From JAHELQ01 sp965603365 (lineage in GTDB: Bacteria > Acidobacteriota > Aminicenantia > UBA2199): a stretch of 14,501 nt of DNA. The position numbers and the translations under genes were made by a program. Position 1 is the stretch's first letter; every line of letters starts with the position of its first letter. This document shows positions 1-6,366 of this stretch, piece by piece. The notes under the pieces are model-generated. The model was not told the origin of the DNA, ran no database searches, and was given only the letters and a program-made list of their open reading frames with translations. The DNA lies in NCBI GenBank assembly GCA_965603365.1, contig CBFDCR010000103.1, positions 1 through 14,501 of the forward strand. Reading direction: 5' to 3'.

Positions 1-46
1 CCATCCCTCCTTAGTAAACAGATTATATTTTACTCACTTAATTCGG

Positions 47-198
47 ATGTCTCTACGGAGTTTCTAACCGTTCCTACCGGTGTTTTTAACCATTTCTACC
101 GGTAGAAATCATGATAATGAGTGGTAGAAATCAATTTTATTGTGGTAGAAATGGTCTCAATGAGTGGTAGAATTGTACTTATTAACGGTAGGAACGGT
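47..198. repeat. Phased array of GGTAGAAAT-type repeats
   Basis: Eight copies of a short motif lie on a 21-22 bp pitch. The plus-strand copies (GGTAGAAAT or close variants) start at 101, 123, 144, 166 and 187. Inverted copies read leftward from 100, 78 and, more degenerately, 57. Steps between neighbours are 21 or 22 bp throughout, that is two helical turns, so all sites would face the same side of the DNA. The orientation switches at a perfect palindrome, ATTTCTACCGGTAGAAAT (92-109). The outer copies at 67-79 and 186-198 are exact inverse complements over 13 bp. The array ends 30 bp before the -35 box at 228. It could be a multi-site operator or an iteron-like array. The repeats are seen directly; the binding protein and role are unknown. 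Confidence 0.8.
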
Positions 199-227
199 AT
201 AAATAACATTTTTATTCATATTTTCGG

Positions 228-257
228 TTGACATTTCCGGTATAGATAGGGTAAAAT
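228..257 (+). promoter_or_regulatory. Sigma70-type promoter downstream of repeat array
   Basis: TTGACA at 228-233 and TAAAAT at 252-257 are separated by 18 bp, close to the bacterial sigma70 consensus. An AAGGAG ribosome site (266-271) and an ATG at 279 follow at once. The 5' leader would therefore be very short. The adjacent array suggests the promoter is regulated. Confidence 0.6.
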
Positions 258-278
258 CCTCTCTTAAGGAGTCGGACC

Positions 279-401
279 ATGGGCAACCGTGAAGATTATA
301 AGCAAAAACTGGCGGTCATCAGCGCCATTGGCGAGAGAATTTGGCGACATTCACGAAAAAGAAGGTTATTTAGTTACTGGTTGACAAAAGAGTCAAAATA
401 A
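279..401 (+). CDS. Small ORF, 40 aa, unrecognised
   Basis: The 40-codon ORF begins MGNREDYKQKLAVISAIGE and ends in a basic, aromatic tail. It is supported mainly by its signals: a near-consensus promoter, AAGGAG seven bases before the ATG, and the repeat array upstream. No family is recognised. The last half (RHSRKRRLF and after) looks less protein-like than the first. The +1 frame stays open to 369 and reads EFGDIHEKEGYLVTG, so this could be the 5' stub of a longer gene broken by a frameshift near 340. It could also be a genuine small protein. The minus-strand toxin gene ends 56 bp further on and points towards it. Confidence 0.35.
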   Translation: MGNREDYKQKLAVISAIGERIWRHSRKRRLFSYWLTKESK

Positions 402-457
402 AGCATTATCCAGGTATGAGGTAGATTTTGGGCTGTCCCCTTTCCGCTCTCAAATTT

Positions 458-745
458 TTAAAGGGAAGTTTTATAGACCTCGTCGTGGGTGCCGATGTTG
501 ACGGGAATGATGGTCTTTTCAGAGATAAAAAATTCCATGGTGATCCGATAACTGATGTTAATGGAAACGGAATAGAGTTCCTGTAATTTTCCCGACAGCC
601 TGTGAAGCCGCAGGGAAGGGTGAAAGGGATTTAACTCCAGGAGTTTTAGTGCCTTTTCATATTGGCCGATCAGTTCAGGATGTTTTTTGACAAACCTGGC
701 TGCCCGTTTATTGTAAGCGGGCGTGAATATGATCTTATATTTCAT
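458..745 (-). CDS. RelE/ParE-family toxin (type II TA)
   Basis: A 95-aa protein with the length and landmarks of the RelE/ParE superfamily (plasmid-stabilisation or YafQ-like branch). It has an N-terminal strand (MKYKIIFTPAY), a basic helical hairpin (residues ~11-40), the motif NPFHPSLRLHRLSGKL (39-54), the core strand SINISYRITMEF and the C-terminal IGTHDEVY. Members of this fold are usually ribosome-dependent mRNA endonucleases or gyrase poisons; which applies here cannot be told. The ATG start overlaps the end of the antitoxin gene by 11 bp, the usual antitoxin-first, translationally coupled layout. The protein looks full length and intact. The 3' flank carries a CTGTCCCC repeat-like stretch. 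Confidence 0.9.
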   Translation of the reverse strand: MKYKIIFTPAYNKRAARFVKKHPELIGQYEKALKLLELNPFHPSLRLHRLSGKLQELYSVSINISYRITMEFFISEKTIIPVNIGTHDEVYKTSL

Positions 746-968
746 TCTGAATCCGCCGGATATGATCTTCTACGCTCTCCTCGATCCCCCGGCCTTCGGC
801 AATGTCCCGCTTCGTTTCAGTCAGCGCGGCTTCTAACTCAAATTCCCGAAATCGATTGTATGTATCCATATCAATGACCACATATTTATGCTTTCCCCTC
901 ACGGTTATAATGGCCTCTCCCTGTTCCTCGATAATGTCATCCAGGAGAGATACCCCCTTTTTTTTCAA
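735..968 (-). CDS. Phd/YefM-family antitoxin, 5' end altered
   Basis: The 77-aa product carries the Phd/YefM core: KKGVSLLDDIIEEQGEAIITVRG for DNA binding and dimerisation, then KYVVIDMDTYN, then an acidic helical C-terminus that would wrap the toxin. It would repress its own operon and neutralise the RelE/ParE toxin encoded 11 bp into its end. The only start available in frame is TTG at 968. The frame stays open to 983 and reads YSINEL before the TTG, which matches the conserved start of this family, but an in-frame TAA (986-984) precedes it where an ATG would be expected. No good ribosome site lies before the TTG. The gene was therefore probably cut at its 5' end by the junction with the NHL remnant and may be poorly translated. 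Confidence 0.85.
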   Translation of the reverse strand: MKKKGVSLLDDIIEEQGEAIITVRGKHKYVVIDMDTYNRFREFELEAALTETKRDIAEGRGIEESVEDHIRRIQNEI

Positions 969-1132
969 TTCATTGATGGAATATTAAAATCCCCTGGCCC
1001 TGCCCCATGCCTGCCGATGACCTGCAAAAAATTTCCCTCAGGGTCAAATTTTTTTATATTATTTGCACGGGAATCAGAGACAAAGATAAAACCGTGCTCG
1101 TCTTCGATCAAGGCAGTGGGATTCAGCGATTC
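965..1132 (-). pseudogene. NHL/6-bladed beta-propeller gene remnant
   Basis: The minus strand from 1132 to 965 translates, without a start codon, to a stretch containing ALIEDEHGFIFVSDSRANNI, then KKFDPEGNFLQVIG, then GAGPGDFNIP. This is the repeat pattern of NHL / 6-bladed propeller proteins: D-G-x-I-x-V-x-D-S, then K-F-D-x-x-G-x-F, then G-x-G-P-G-x-F. The frame opens after a TAA (1135-1133) and closes at TGA (967-965), right at the antitoxin start. Upstream, a neighbouring frame reads RIRMISSENFKNR, suggesting one more frameshift. Only about one blade is left, so this is a decayed fragment. Intact homologues have six blades and are usually exported. Confidence 0.65.
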
Positions 1133-1211
1133 TTAAAATTTTCACTCGAAATCATTCTAATTCTATCAAAATTAAAAGTCAAACAGAACAATAGCCGATC
1201 CATGAGTATAA

Positions 1212-1343
1212 GGAACATTCGGAACAACAAAAGGAACATTTAGATCAGTGAAAGTAACATTCTCATCAGCGAATGGAACATTTCGATCAGCGAAATGGAC
1301 AATTTCATCTATGAAAGGAACAATCGCGGCAGCGGGAGGAACA
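1212..1343. repeat. Degenerate 21-bp tandem repeats (GGAACATTT)
   Basis: Seven imperfect repeats start at 1212, 1233, 1254, 1275, 1297, 1317 and 1338, so the steps are 21, 21, 21, 22, 20 and 21 bp. The best copies read GGAACATTT followed by GATCAGCGAAA. The copy at 1275 includes an ATTTCG/CGAAAT inverted repeat (1280-1296). Read on the minus strand, the repeats give a heptad such as NVPFADE, but no credible gene surrounds it. The array ends about 95 bp before a consensus promoter. The stretch 1133-1557 holds no gene, only this array, a short interspersed repeat and that promoter. Confidence 0.8.
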
Positions 1344-1364
1344 AAATCTGGCCTGGCCCCAAAT
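1343..1364. repeat. Short interspersed repeat, copy 1
   Basis: These 22 bp (AAAATCTGGCCTGGCCCC, then AAAT) match 3642-3663 with two mismatches. Similar CCTGTCCCC-type words occur at 432-441 and, more loosely, at 988-1006. All copies lie outside intact genes. They may be members of a small dispersed repeat family of this genome. Confidence 0.5.
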
Positions 1365-1437
1365 TCTATACATTGAAAATTATAAAACATTGGTTGTTGG
1401 CTGTTGGGTATTTTGCGATTTGCATTGAACCTGGGTG

Positions 1438-1466
1438 TTGACAAATGATCCTGTTGCTGGTATAAA
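1438..1466 (+). promoter_or_regulatory. Consensus sigma70 promoter for the 656-aa gene
   Basis: TTGACA (1438-1443), a 17-bp spacer and TATAAA (1461-1466) make a near-perfect sigma70-type promoter. The leader to the ATG at 1558 would be about 85 nt and includes a GAGGTG ribosome site at 1547-1552. Confidence 0.7.
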
Positions 1467-1557
1467 TTTAGGCAGGTATTATGGAGGAAAAAAGCGAATC
1501 AAAACAAATTTCCTGTCAACAAGGCTCATTAAAAATATAAAATAAAGAGGTGAAAAA

Positions 1558-3528
1558 ATGGCAAAAGGGAAAATTTCTTCAAAGTGTCAAGTAGGAGTAC
1601 TCATGTTAATGATGCTCCTGACTGTTTTTTTGGGAAGGGTTTCGGCTGTTGAACCCGTTGAAACAAATCCGATACTCGATCTGTTTCAATCCATTCCCGA
1701 CAAACTCTCCGACTATGGCGGGAGAATAAATCTTCCATACTATGACCTACCACGTTGGGATCAATGGATCGGCTCAAAGCAGATCAACGGCAAAGGCAGT
1801 GGGGCGGTTTGGGATGGGGACGATAAGATCTACGCCATTGCCAGTGCCGATCTGGATGACGACGGCTACAATGAAGTCTATGTCGGTGGAGATTTTGAGA
1901 TCCTGGATGTTCAAGGCGGCGGTTCGATTTATAACATCGCAAAATGGAACGGCGTAAACTGGGAGTGTATCGATCCGAATGGATACTTATCCGACAATAC
2001 CGTATATGCCCTGGAAGTCGATACCGTCCAGAATAAGGTTTATTTCGGCAGCGGCGACCCGGTGAACCCCTTCGGTTTTTACGATGGCTCTTCATTAATT
2101 GAGTTGAATTTTGTTTTTGGCAATGCCTTTCCCCTGGAGTCGGAGATCGCGGTATTTTCACTCTATTTTGAGGAGAGTACCGAAATATTGTATGTGGGAG
2201 GACGATTTGATACCATTGACAGTGTCCAGATGAACAACATCGGCAGGTATAATACCAATACCTCCTCATTCAGCCCGGTTGCAGATAATAATATACCCGG
2301 CGTGGAAGTCAATCCATACGGTTCGGTAGGCGTTGGTAATGACCGTGGGTGGTATGAGCCCGATGAAGCTCCCGCATATGTGTTTGCCATAAACAAATAT
2401 GAAGGAGACATCTATATCGGTGGAATCTTCCGCTACGACACCCAACTTCACTACTGGCACGGCTATATTGCGGTAATTGAAACGAGTAATGGCCTGTTAT
2501 ACCGGGTACTTGACGGGCTTGCCTGGGGAAATCATCATGAACAGGAGGCGGTAGTCCGGGCACTGGAAGTTTACGAGGATGTGCTCTATATCGGTGGCCT
2601 TTTTAGGTATGCCCATTATTCACAAACGAATTTTATATCGGTAAACCATATTGTTAATTATGATTTAAGTTCGTGGTTTGATCTTACGGGAGGCGTTCAG
2701 CTAACACATATGTGGGGTAATACCTTTGATGACACCATGAATAATATGCCGGTTCAAGCATTTGAAGTGTTTGACATGGGATATGGGGGCGGAACAGGGT
2801 CCGTTATAATCATTGGCGGTCATTATTATAGAACTTCCGTCGGTTATGACCTGGGATTTTACGGTTCGTATTACGGCTGGAACCCGGTGTTGGGCGGACT
2901 CAAGTTTGGAGAAATAGAGGGATATTTTGTCCGGGCGCTTAAAAATGTGCCGGATTCGAACTTGGCCGGCGTTTATGACGATCTCTTTATCGGTGGAAGT
3001 TTCCAGGATGGTGTCCTGCCTGACCCATATGATGACTTCTATAATAACGTCAATGATCCCATAAAGGTTTTTTGTATCGTTCGATTGGCTGTCGACGACT
3101 ATATTGTTGCCTCCAAAGATACAATGCAAAACTGGCACGATTCGGTAAATGTGTTATTAAAATTTGACCCCACGAAACTTAATTATCCGGCGGGAAATCC
3201 CGGCCCGATTTACGCCATTGCCGGGGGTATATCGGGATATTACCCGGGTCTAACGGTTCCAAATTTCCCCAGAGTTGTGCCCTTGGTTGTTGGCGGTGAT
3301 CCCTTATTTGGAGTTATCTGGAATCTCCCGAACATATTTGTCGATTTTGTCGGGTATCTGGATCCGCCTACCGGCAGGGGAATCGCAAAAATTGACTTTA
3401 CCGTTCAAAAGGTGGGGTATAACGGCCCACTATATATGGTTGCAATTGGACAGACGGATGCCAACGCTGTATTGATGTTTCCTGAAGTGACAAATACGTT
3501 AAGCATCGATATTATCCCCTATCAGTAA
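1558..3528 (+). CDS. Exported YVGG/YIGG-repeat protein, likely beta-propeller
   Basis: The 656-aa protein opens with a clear signal peptide: basic start, hydrophobic core at residues ~12-26, likely cleavage after VSA at 30. The mature part carries a recurring motif of a short strand then GG and an aromatic: EVYVGGDF (106), ILYVGGRF (210), DIYIGGIF (284), VLYIGGLF (342), VIIIGGHY (416) and DLFIGGSF (475). There are weaker copies at ~160 and ~574. Each follows a strand such as VRALEVYED or VYALEV. Six to eight units of 50-100 residues suggest a seven-blade-like propeller. The units resemble delta-60 or kelch-type repeats, but none is matched with certainty. There is no catalytic motif and no anchor. 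A strong promoter and ribosome site precede it. It is probably an extracellular or periplasmic binding or structural protein. Confidence 0.8.
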   Translation: MAKGKISSKCQVGVLMLMMLLTVFLGRVSAVEPVETNPILDLFQSIPDKLSDYGGRINLPYYDLPRWDQWIGSKQINGKGSGAVWDGDDKIYAIASADLDDDGYNEVYVGGDFEILDVQGGGSIYNIAKWNGVNWECIDPNGYLSDNTVYALEVDTVQNKVYFGSGDPVNPFGFYDGSSLIELNFVFGNAFPLESEIAVFSLYFEESTEILYVGGRFDTIDSVQMNNIGRYNTNTSSFSPVADNNIPGVEVNPYGSVGVGNDRGWYEPDEAPAYVFAINKYEGDIYIGGIFRYDTQLHYWHGYIAVIETSNGLLYRVLDGLAWGNHHEQEAVVRALEVYEDVLYIGGLFRYAHYSQTNFISVNHIVNYDLSSWFDLTGGVQLTHMWGNTFDDTMNNMPVQAFEVFDMGYGGGTGSVIIIGGHYYRTSVGYDLGFYGSYYGWNPVLGGLKFGEIEGYFVRALKNVPDSNLAGVYDDLFIGGSFQDGVLPDPYDDFYNNVNDPIKVFCIVRLAVDDYIVASKDTMQNWHDSVNVLLKFDPTKLNYPAGNPGPIYAIAGGISGYYPGLTVPNFPRVVPLVVGGDPLFGVIWNLPNIFVDFVGYLDPPTGRGIAKIDFTVQKVGYNGPLYMVAIGQTDANAVLMFPEVTNTLSIDIIPYQ

Positions 3529-3547
3529 GTCATACCTTCGGCTCCCC

Positions 3548-3571
3548 GGGGGCTCTTTCCGGGACGCCCCC
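3548..3571 (+). terminator. GC-rich hairpin after the 656-aa gene
   Basis: GGGGGC (3548-3553) pairs with GCCCCC (3566-3571) around a 12-nt loop, 20 bp after the stop codon. There is no clean T-run after it, so a role as intrinsic terminator is uncertain. Confidence 0.3.
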
Positions 3572-3588
3572 TTCCTGCCCTTCAGTTA

Positions 3589-3615
3589 TTGCAAATGGCA
3601 AAACAGCCATTGCAA
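3589..3615. repeat. Inverted repeat / hairpin
   Basis: TTGCAAATGGC (3589-3599) and GCCATTGCAA (3606-3615) form a 10-bp stem with one bulged A and a 6-nt loop, in the gap between two secreted-protein genes. No T-run follows. It may be part of the dispersed repeat element that continues to 3684. Confidence 0.45.
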
Positions 3616-3641
3616 AATGCAAAAGGAATACCTTAAAGGAT

Positions 3642-3684
3642 AAAATTTGGCCTGTCCCCAAATCGACATGTCCCCAAATCGACA
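3642..3684. repeat. Short interspersed repeat, copy 2, with tandem 16-mer
   Basis: 3642-3663 matches 1343-1364 with two mismatches. In addition TGTCCCCAAATCGACA occurs twice back to back (3653-3668 and 3669-3684) with no difference. Arrangements like this are seen in REP-like dispersed repeats, but no transposase of that class is in the window. Confidence 0.6.
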
Positions 3685-3721
3685 ATGTCTTGTCTTAGAA
3701 TTTAAAGGGAGGAAGTGAAAA

Positions 3722-4138
3722 ATGACGAGGAAAAATTCTTTAACAATTAAAAAATTATTTGCGCAGGTTATTATCTTATTAATGGTGATAATGTTCTTAT
3801 CACCAATTGCCTTTGCACAAAATAGAGATTTTTCTGTTGAATATTTTTTGTTTATTGAGGGGGGGAGTCTCAAAAATGATCTTTCTGTAACAGTCAAAGA
3901 TGCAGCTACAAACTTTCCGATTGACGAGGCTAACGTTACATTAAAGAAAGGAGAGAATATATGGAGCAGTGGTTTGACAGGTGACAACGGACATAGATTG
4001 TTTTCTAATCTAAGCCAGGGTGTCTATAAAATTGTTGTTGAAAAAGAGGGGTATAATAGATATGATGAAGGAGAAGTTACAGTAGAAGGTGTTTTTAAGC
4101 CAGACCCGCCATATGGAGTGGTGAGAGGCACTTTGTAA
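3722..4138 (+). CDS. Exported protein with carboxypeptidase-regulatory-like domain
   Basis: The 138-aa product has an N-terminal signal peptide (hydrophobic residues ~14-32, likely cleavage after IAFA, before QNRDF). It continues as a beta-sandwich: LSVTVKDAATNFPIDEANVTLKK, then GLTGDNG, then LSQGVYKIVVEKEGYNRYDEGEVTV. This is the pattern of CarboxypepD_reg/PEGA/transthyretin-like domains often found at the front of outer-membrane barrel proteins. The ATG has GGGAGG nine bases upstream. The stop is a TAA in the same frame as the next ORF, which starts 3 bp later with no ATG. The gene may therefore be the front half of one interrupted gene. It is visibly AT-richer than the genes downstream of 4641. 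Confidence 0.7.
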   Translation: MTRKNSLTIKKLFAQVIILLMVIMFLSPIAFAQNRDFSVEYFLFIEGGSLKNDLSVTVKDAATNFPIDEANVTLKKGENIWSSGLTGDNGHRLFSNLSQGVYKIVVEKEGYNRYDEGEVTVEGVFKPDPPYGVVRGTL

Positions 4139-4141
4139 TCC

Positions 4142-4564
4142 TTGAGAAGTTTAATTGGCTGGTTTGATATAAACCGGGATATTTTTATAGTTGTAAATGT
4201 TGAATATCGATGGAGCCGGAATTTCGGGGTTGTATTAGAGGGAGCTCGTTACAACTTTAAATTAGAAAATTCAGATGAAAATTTCCATTGGTGGAATGTT
4301 TCTCCAACTATTCGTTACTATCCTCAAGTAAAAATATTGAGTCCCTTCATCAATATCGGACCGTCGCTTTATATTCCTGAAGAGGGAGATGTGAGAATTG
4401 GGGGCAAAATCGGTGTGGGAATTGAACTTGCCATCAGTAAGAGGTTTGCTTTTGAGCTTGGCGCCGACTATCAAACTATCTTTAAAAAAAGTAAAAAAGG
4501 CTTTGAATTAGAGAATAGGATCAATTTCATGGGTCTCCATGTAGGCATTGCTCTACGGTTATAG
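4142..4564 (+). CDS. Outer-membrane beta-barrel domain, possibly severed 3' half
   Basis: The 140 aa start from TTG, the only start available near the 5' end. It shows alternating amphipathic strands ending in aromatic residues: FIVVNVEYRWS, FGVVLEGARYNF, WWNVSPTIRYYP, SPFINIGPSLYIP, GKIGVGIELAI, AFELGADYQTIF and finally LHVGIALRL. This suits a small OmpW/OmpA-like eight-stranded barrel. It lacks its own signal peptide and a convincing ribosome site; GAGAGG is about 13 bases away, inside the previous gene. Without the preceding ORF it could not be exported. The shared frame with 3722-4138 makes one original gene of about 280 codons (sandwich domain plus barrel) the best explanation. Translational coupling or readthrough remains possible. 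Confidence 0.55.
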   Translation: MRSLIGWFDINRDIFIVVNVEYRWSRNFGVVLEGARYNFKLENSDENFHWWNVSPTIRYYPQVKILSPFINIGPSLYIPEEGDVRIGGKIGVGIELAISKRFAFELGADYQTIFKKSKKGFELENRINFMGLHVGIALRL

Positions 4565-4624
4565 TCTAAATACAATCCTGCCCTTTAGTAAAATAGAGTA
4601 AAATAGGGGGCAGACTATTTTTTT
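4561..4624 (+). terminator. Possible intrinsic terminator
   Basis: CTGCCC (4578-4583) pairs with GGGCAG (4608-4613). ATAGT (4561-4565) can pair with ACTAT (4614-4618), and a T7 run (4618-4624) follows. The loop is long and contains a tandem AGTAAAATAG, so folding is uncertain. The position right after the barrel ORF fits. Confidence 0.3.
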
Positions 4625-4640
4625 AAAAGGAGGTAAAAAA

Positions 4641-5083
4641 ATGAGAGTAAACGGAAGAGCAACTGAGAGTCGATTTTTAGTCTTTGTCTGTATTTGTTTT
4701 CTCCTGGCGGTGTCCGCCTTTGGCCAGACCATCCCCCTGATCGAGCCGCCCCAGGTGCCGCCGGGGGATGGGTGATTGTGGCCGGCGGCGGCGGTGCACC
4801 CCAGCCGGTGGGGCCCAAAACCAATTGTAACATCAAGGACGAACCGGAACTGTTCTGGAAGGCCCTGGGTAAACCGTTGATGCCTAGAGAGCACCGGGTC
4901 AATTATTTTGCCGTTACGGTGAAAACCGGAGATGGGAAGGTGACCATCCGGGAAAAATGTCTGATGGGTACGCCCCAGGGAACCGTGTTTTTCGCTGACG
5001 GCGTGGTGATTGCCGACGACACGCTGCAACTGCCGTCGCCTGATCTGGATACATTTATTAAGATATTTTACCGGCAGCAATAA
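4641..5083 (+). pseudogene. Small exported protein with -1 frameshift at G5
   Basis: An ATG with AGGAGG seven bases upstream opens a signal peptide (FLVFVCICFLLAVSAFG, residues ~12-28) followed by QTIPLIEPPQVPPG, then TGA at 4770-4772. In the -1 frame the reading continues without a break: GWVIVAGGGGAPQPVGPKTN, then a mature domain with REHRVNYFAVTVKTGDGKVT and PDLDTFIKIFYRQQ, stop at 5083. The junction is a run of five G (4761-4765); six would give one 147-aa secreted protein. Both halves look real, so this is a recent frameshift, a sequencing error or programmed slippage. The family is not recognised. Its end lies 4 bp from the end of the convergent aminotransferase gene. Confidence 0.65.
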
Positions 5084-5087
5084 ACCA

Positions 5088-6257
5088 TTATTTTTTGGGT
5101 TTGAAGGTGTCCCGGATGTCGATGACCGCTTCGATGGCGGTTTCGATATGCGCCCCGGTGTTGAAGGGGCCGATGCCGAAGCGGACCGCGCCGTGGATGT
5201 CGGCGGTGCCGATGCCGACGTGTACCAGGGGCGCGCAGTGAAGCCCGGTGCGGCAGGCAATGTTGTAATCCACATCCAGCAGGGTGCCGGTGTTCAAGGC
5301 TTCGACGCCGTCGACGTTGAAGAGAAAGAGGCCGATATGATCGGTTAAATCTTCCTGGCAGTACAGGCTGATGCCTTCGACGTCTTTTAGGCCCTCCCGC
5401 AGCCGGGCGGTGAGCTTCAGCTCGTGTTCATGGATATGGTTCATGCCTTTTTTCTGCAGCCATTTTACCCCGGCATTCAGACCGGCCACGCCCACGGTAT
5501 TTAGGGTGCCGTATTCCAGCCGGTAGGGGTACTCGTCGAGGTGGGTGGGTACGGCCGAGCGCACGCCGGTGCCGCCGGCCCGGGTGTGGCGGATCTCGAT
5601 GCCTTCCCTGACATACAGGCCGCCGATACCGGTGGGGCCCAACAGGGATTTATGGCCGGTGAAGGTGACGATATCGAGATTCATCTCCTCCATGTCGATG
5701 GGGATCTTGCCGGCCGATTGGGAGGCGTCGATGGCAAAGGGGATACCTCTGTCCCGGCAGTGTTTGCCGATCTCTTTGATAGGTTGAATGGTGCCGATCA
5801 CGTTGGAGGCGTGGTTAACAACCACCAGCCTGGTGTTTTTTTTGAATTTTTTGGGGAAGTCGTCGGGATCGACGAAACCCTGGCCGTCGAAGGGGATATG
5901 ATCGACTTCCACGCCGTTGTATTTGGCAAGATGATACAGCGGCCTGAGCACCGAATTGTGCTCTAAGGTGGTGGTGATGGCGTGATCCCCTTTTTGCAGC
6001 ATGCCGTAGATGATGAGATTGAGGGCATCGGTGGAGTTGTAGGAGAAGCAGAGCCGGTTGGGGTCGGTGCCGTTGAAGAATTGGGTCATCATCTTTCGGG
6101 TGGTTTCGATCACCTCACCCGATTCCATGCACAGGTCGTAACCGGACCGGCCGGGATTCACGCCGAAGTTCCGGTAAAAGTCATCCATGAATTTGTAAAC
6201 CTCTTCGGGTTTGGGAAACGAAGTGGCCCCGTTGTCAAGATAAATCATATTGCTCAT
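5088..6257 (-). CDS. Class V aminotransferase / cysteine desulfurase family
   Basis: A 389-aa PLP enzyme. It has the N-terminal substrate loop IYLDNGATSFPKP (5-17), TLEHNSV with the PLP-stacking His100, AIDASQSAG with Asp177, and TGHKSLLGPTGIGGLYV with the Schiff-base Lys203. RTGLHCAP carries Cys341, in the place of the catalytic persulfide cysteine. Length and motifs fit the 'cysteine desulfurase family protein' branch related to SufS/CsdA, which takes sulfur from cysteine for cofactor assembly. No Fe-S scaffold or carrier gene is next to it, so the pathway and exact substrate are open. The ATG is preceded by GAGG at a 6-base spacing. A promoter lies ~110 bp upstream, with an AAAATAT/ATATTTT inverted repeat (6275-6295) in the leader. 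It is convergent with the frameshifted gene. Confidence 0.9.
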   Translation of the reverse strand: MSNMIYLDNGATSFPKPEEVYKFMDDFYRNFGVNPGRSGYDLCMESGEVIETTRKMMTQFFNGTDPNRLCFSYNSTDALNLIIYGMLQKGDHAITTTLEHNSVLRPLYHLAKYNGVEVDHIPFDGQGFVDPDDFPKKFKKNTRLVVVNHASNVIGTIQPIKEIGKHCRDRGIPFAIDASQSAGKIPIDMEEMNLDIVTFTGHKSLLGPTGIGGLYVREGIEIRHTRAGGTGVRSAVPTHLDEYPYRLEYGTLNTVGVAGLNAGVKWLQKKGMNHIHEHELKLTARLREGLKDVEGISLYCQEDLTDHIGLFLFNVDGVEALNTGTLLDVDYNIACRTGLHCAPLVHVGIGTADIHGAVRFGIGPFNTGAHIETAIEAVIDIRDTFKPKK

Positions 6258-6366
6258 CCATAACCTCGCTCGCTAAAATATTTCAAAGATATTTTGAATA
6301 CACTTTTACTTAAAGAGTGAAAAATAGATCGGAGTTGGTCCGGCTATTTAACCAAATACAAACCCT

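Noticed and set aside
1212..1343. CRISPR array
   Set aside because: Units are only ~21 bp in total, degenerate throughout, with no conserved 24-37 bp repeat or unique spacers and no cas gene nearby.
1172..1444. Minus-strand 90-aa protein with heptad repeats (NVPFADE-like)
   Set aside because: The periodicity follows from the 21-bp DNA repeat. The 5' part is not protein-like, there is no ribosome site, and it spans the interspersed repeat and abuts the promoter of the next gene.
4694..4760. Separate ATG start for the second half of the frameshifted gene
   Set aside because: The residues from 4694 to the G5 run are the out-of-frame reading of the signal peptide end. Protein-like sequence in this frame begins only at the G run.
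4559..5275. Minus-strand 238-aa ORF
   Set aside because: It covers parts of three unrelated genes, has low-complexity Ser/Thr/Pro composition and no ribosome site.
5541..5966. Plus-strand ORF opposite the aminotransferase gene
   Set aside because: It is the complement of conserved PLP-enzyme motifs, including the Lys203 region; a shadow frame.
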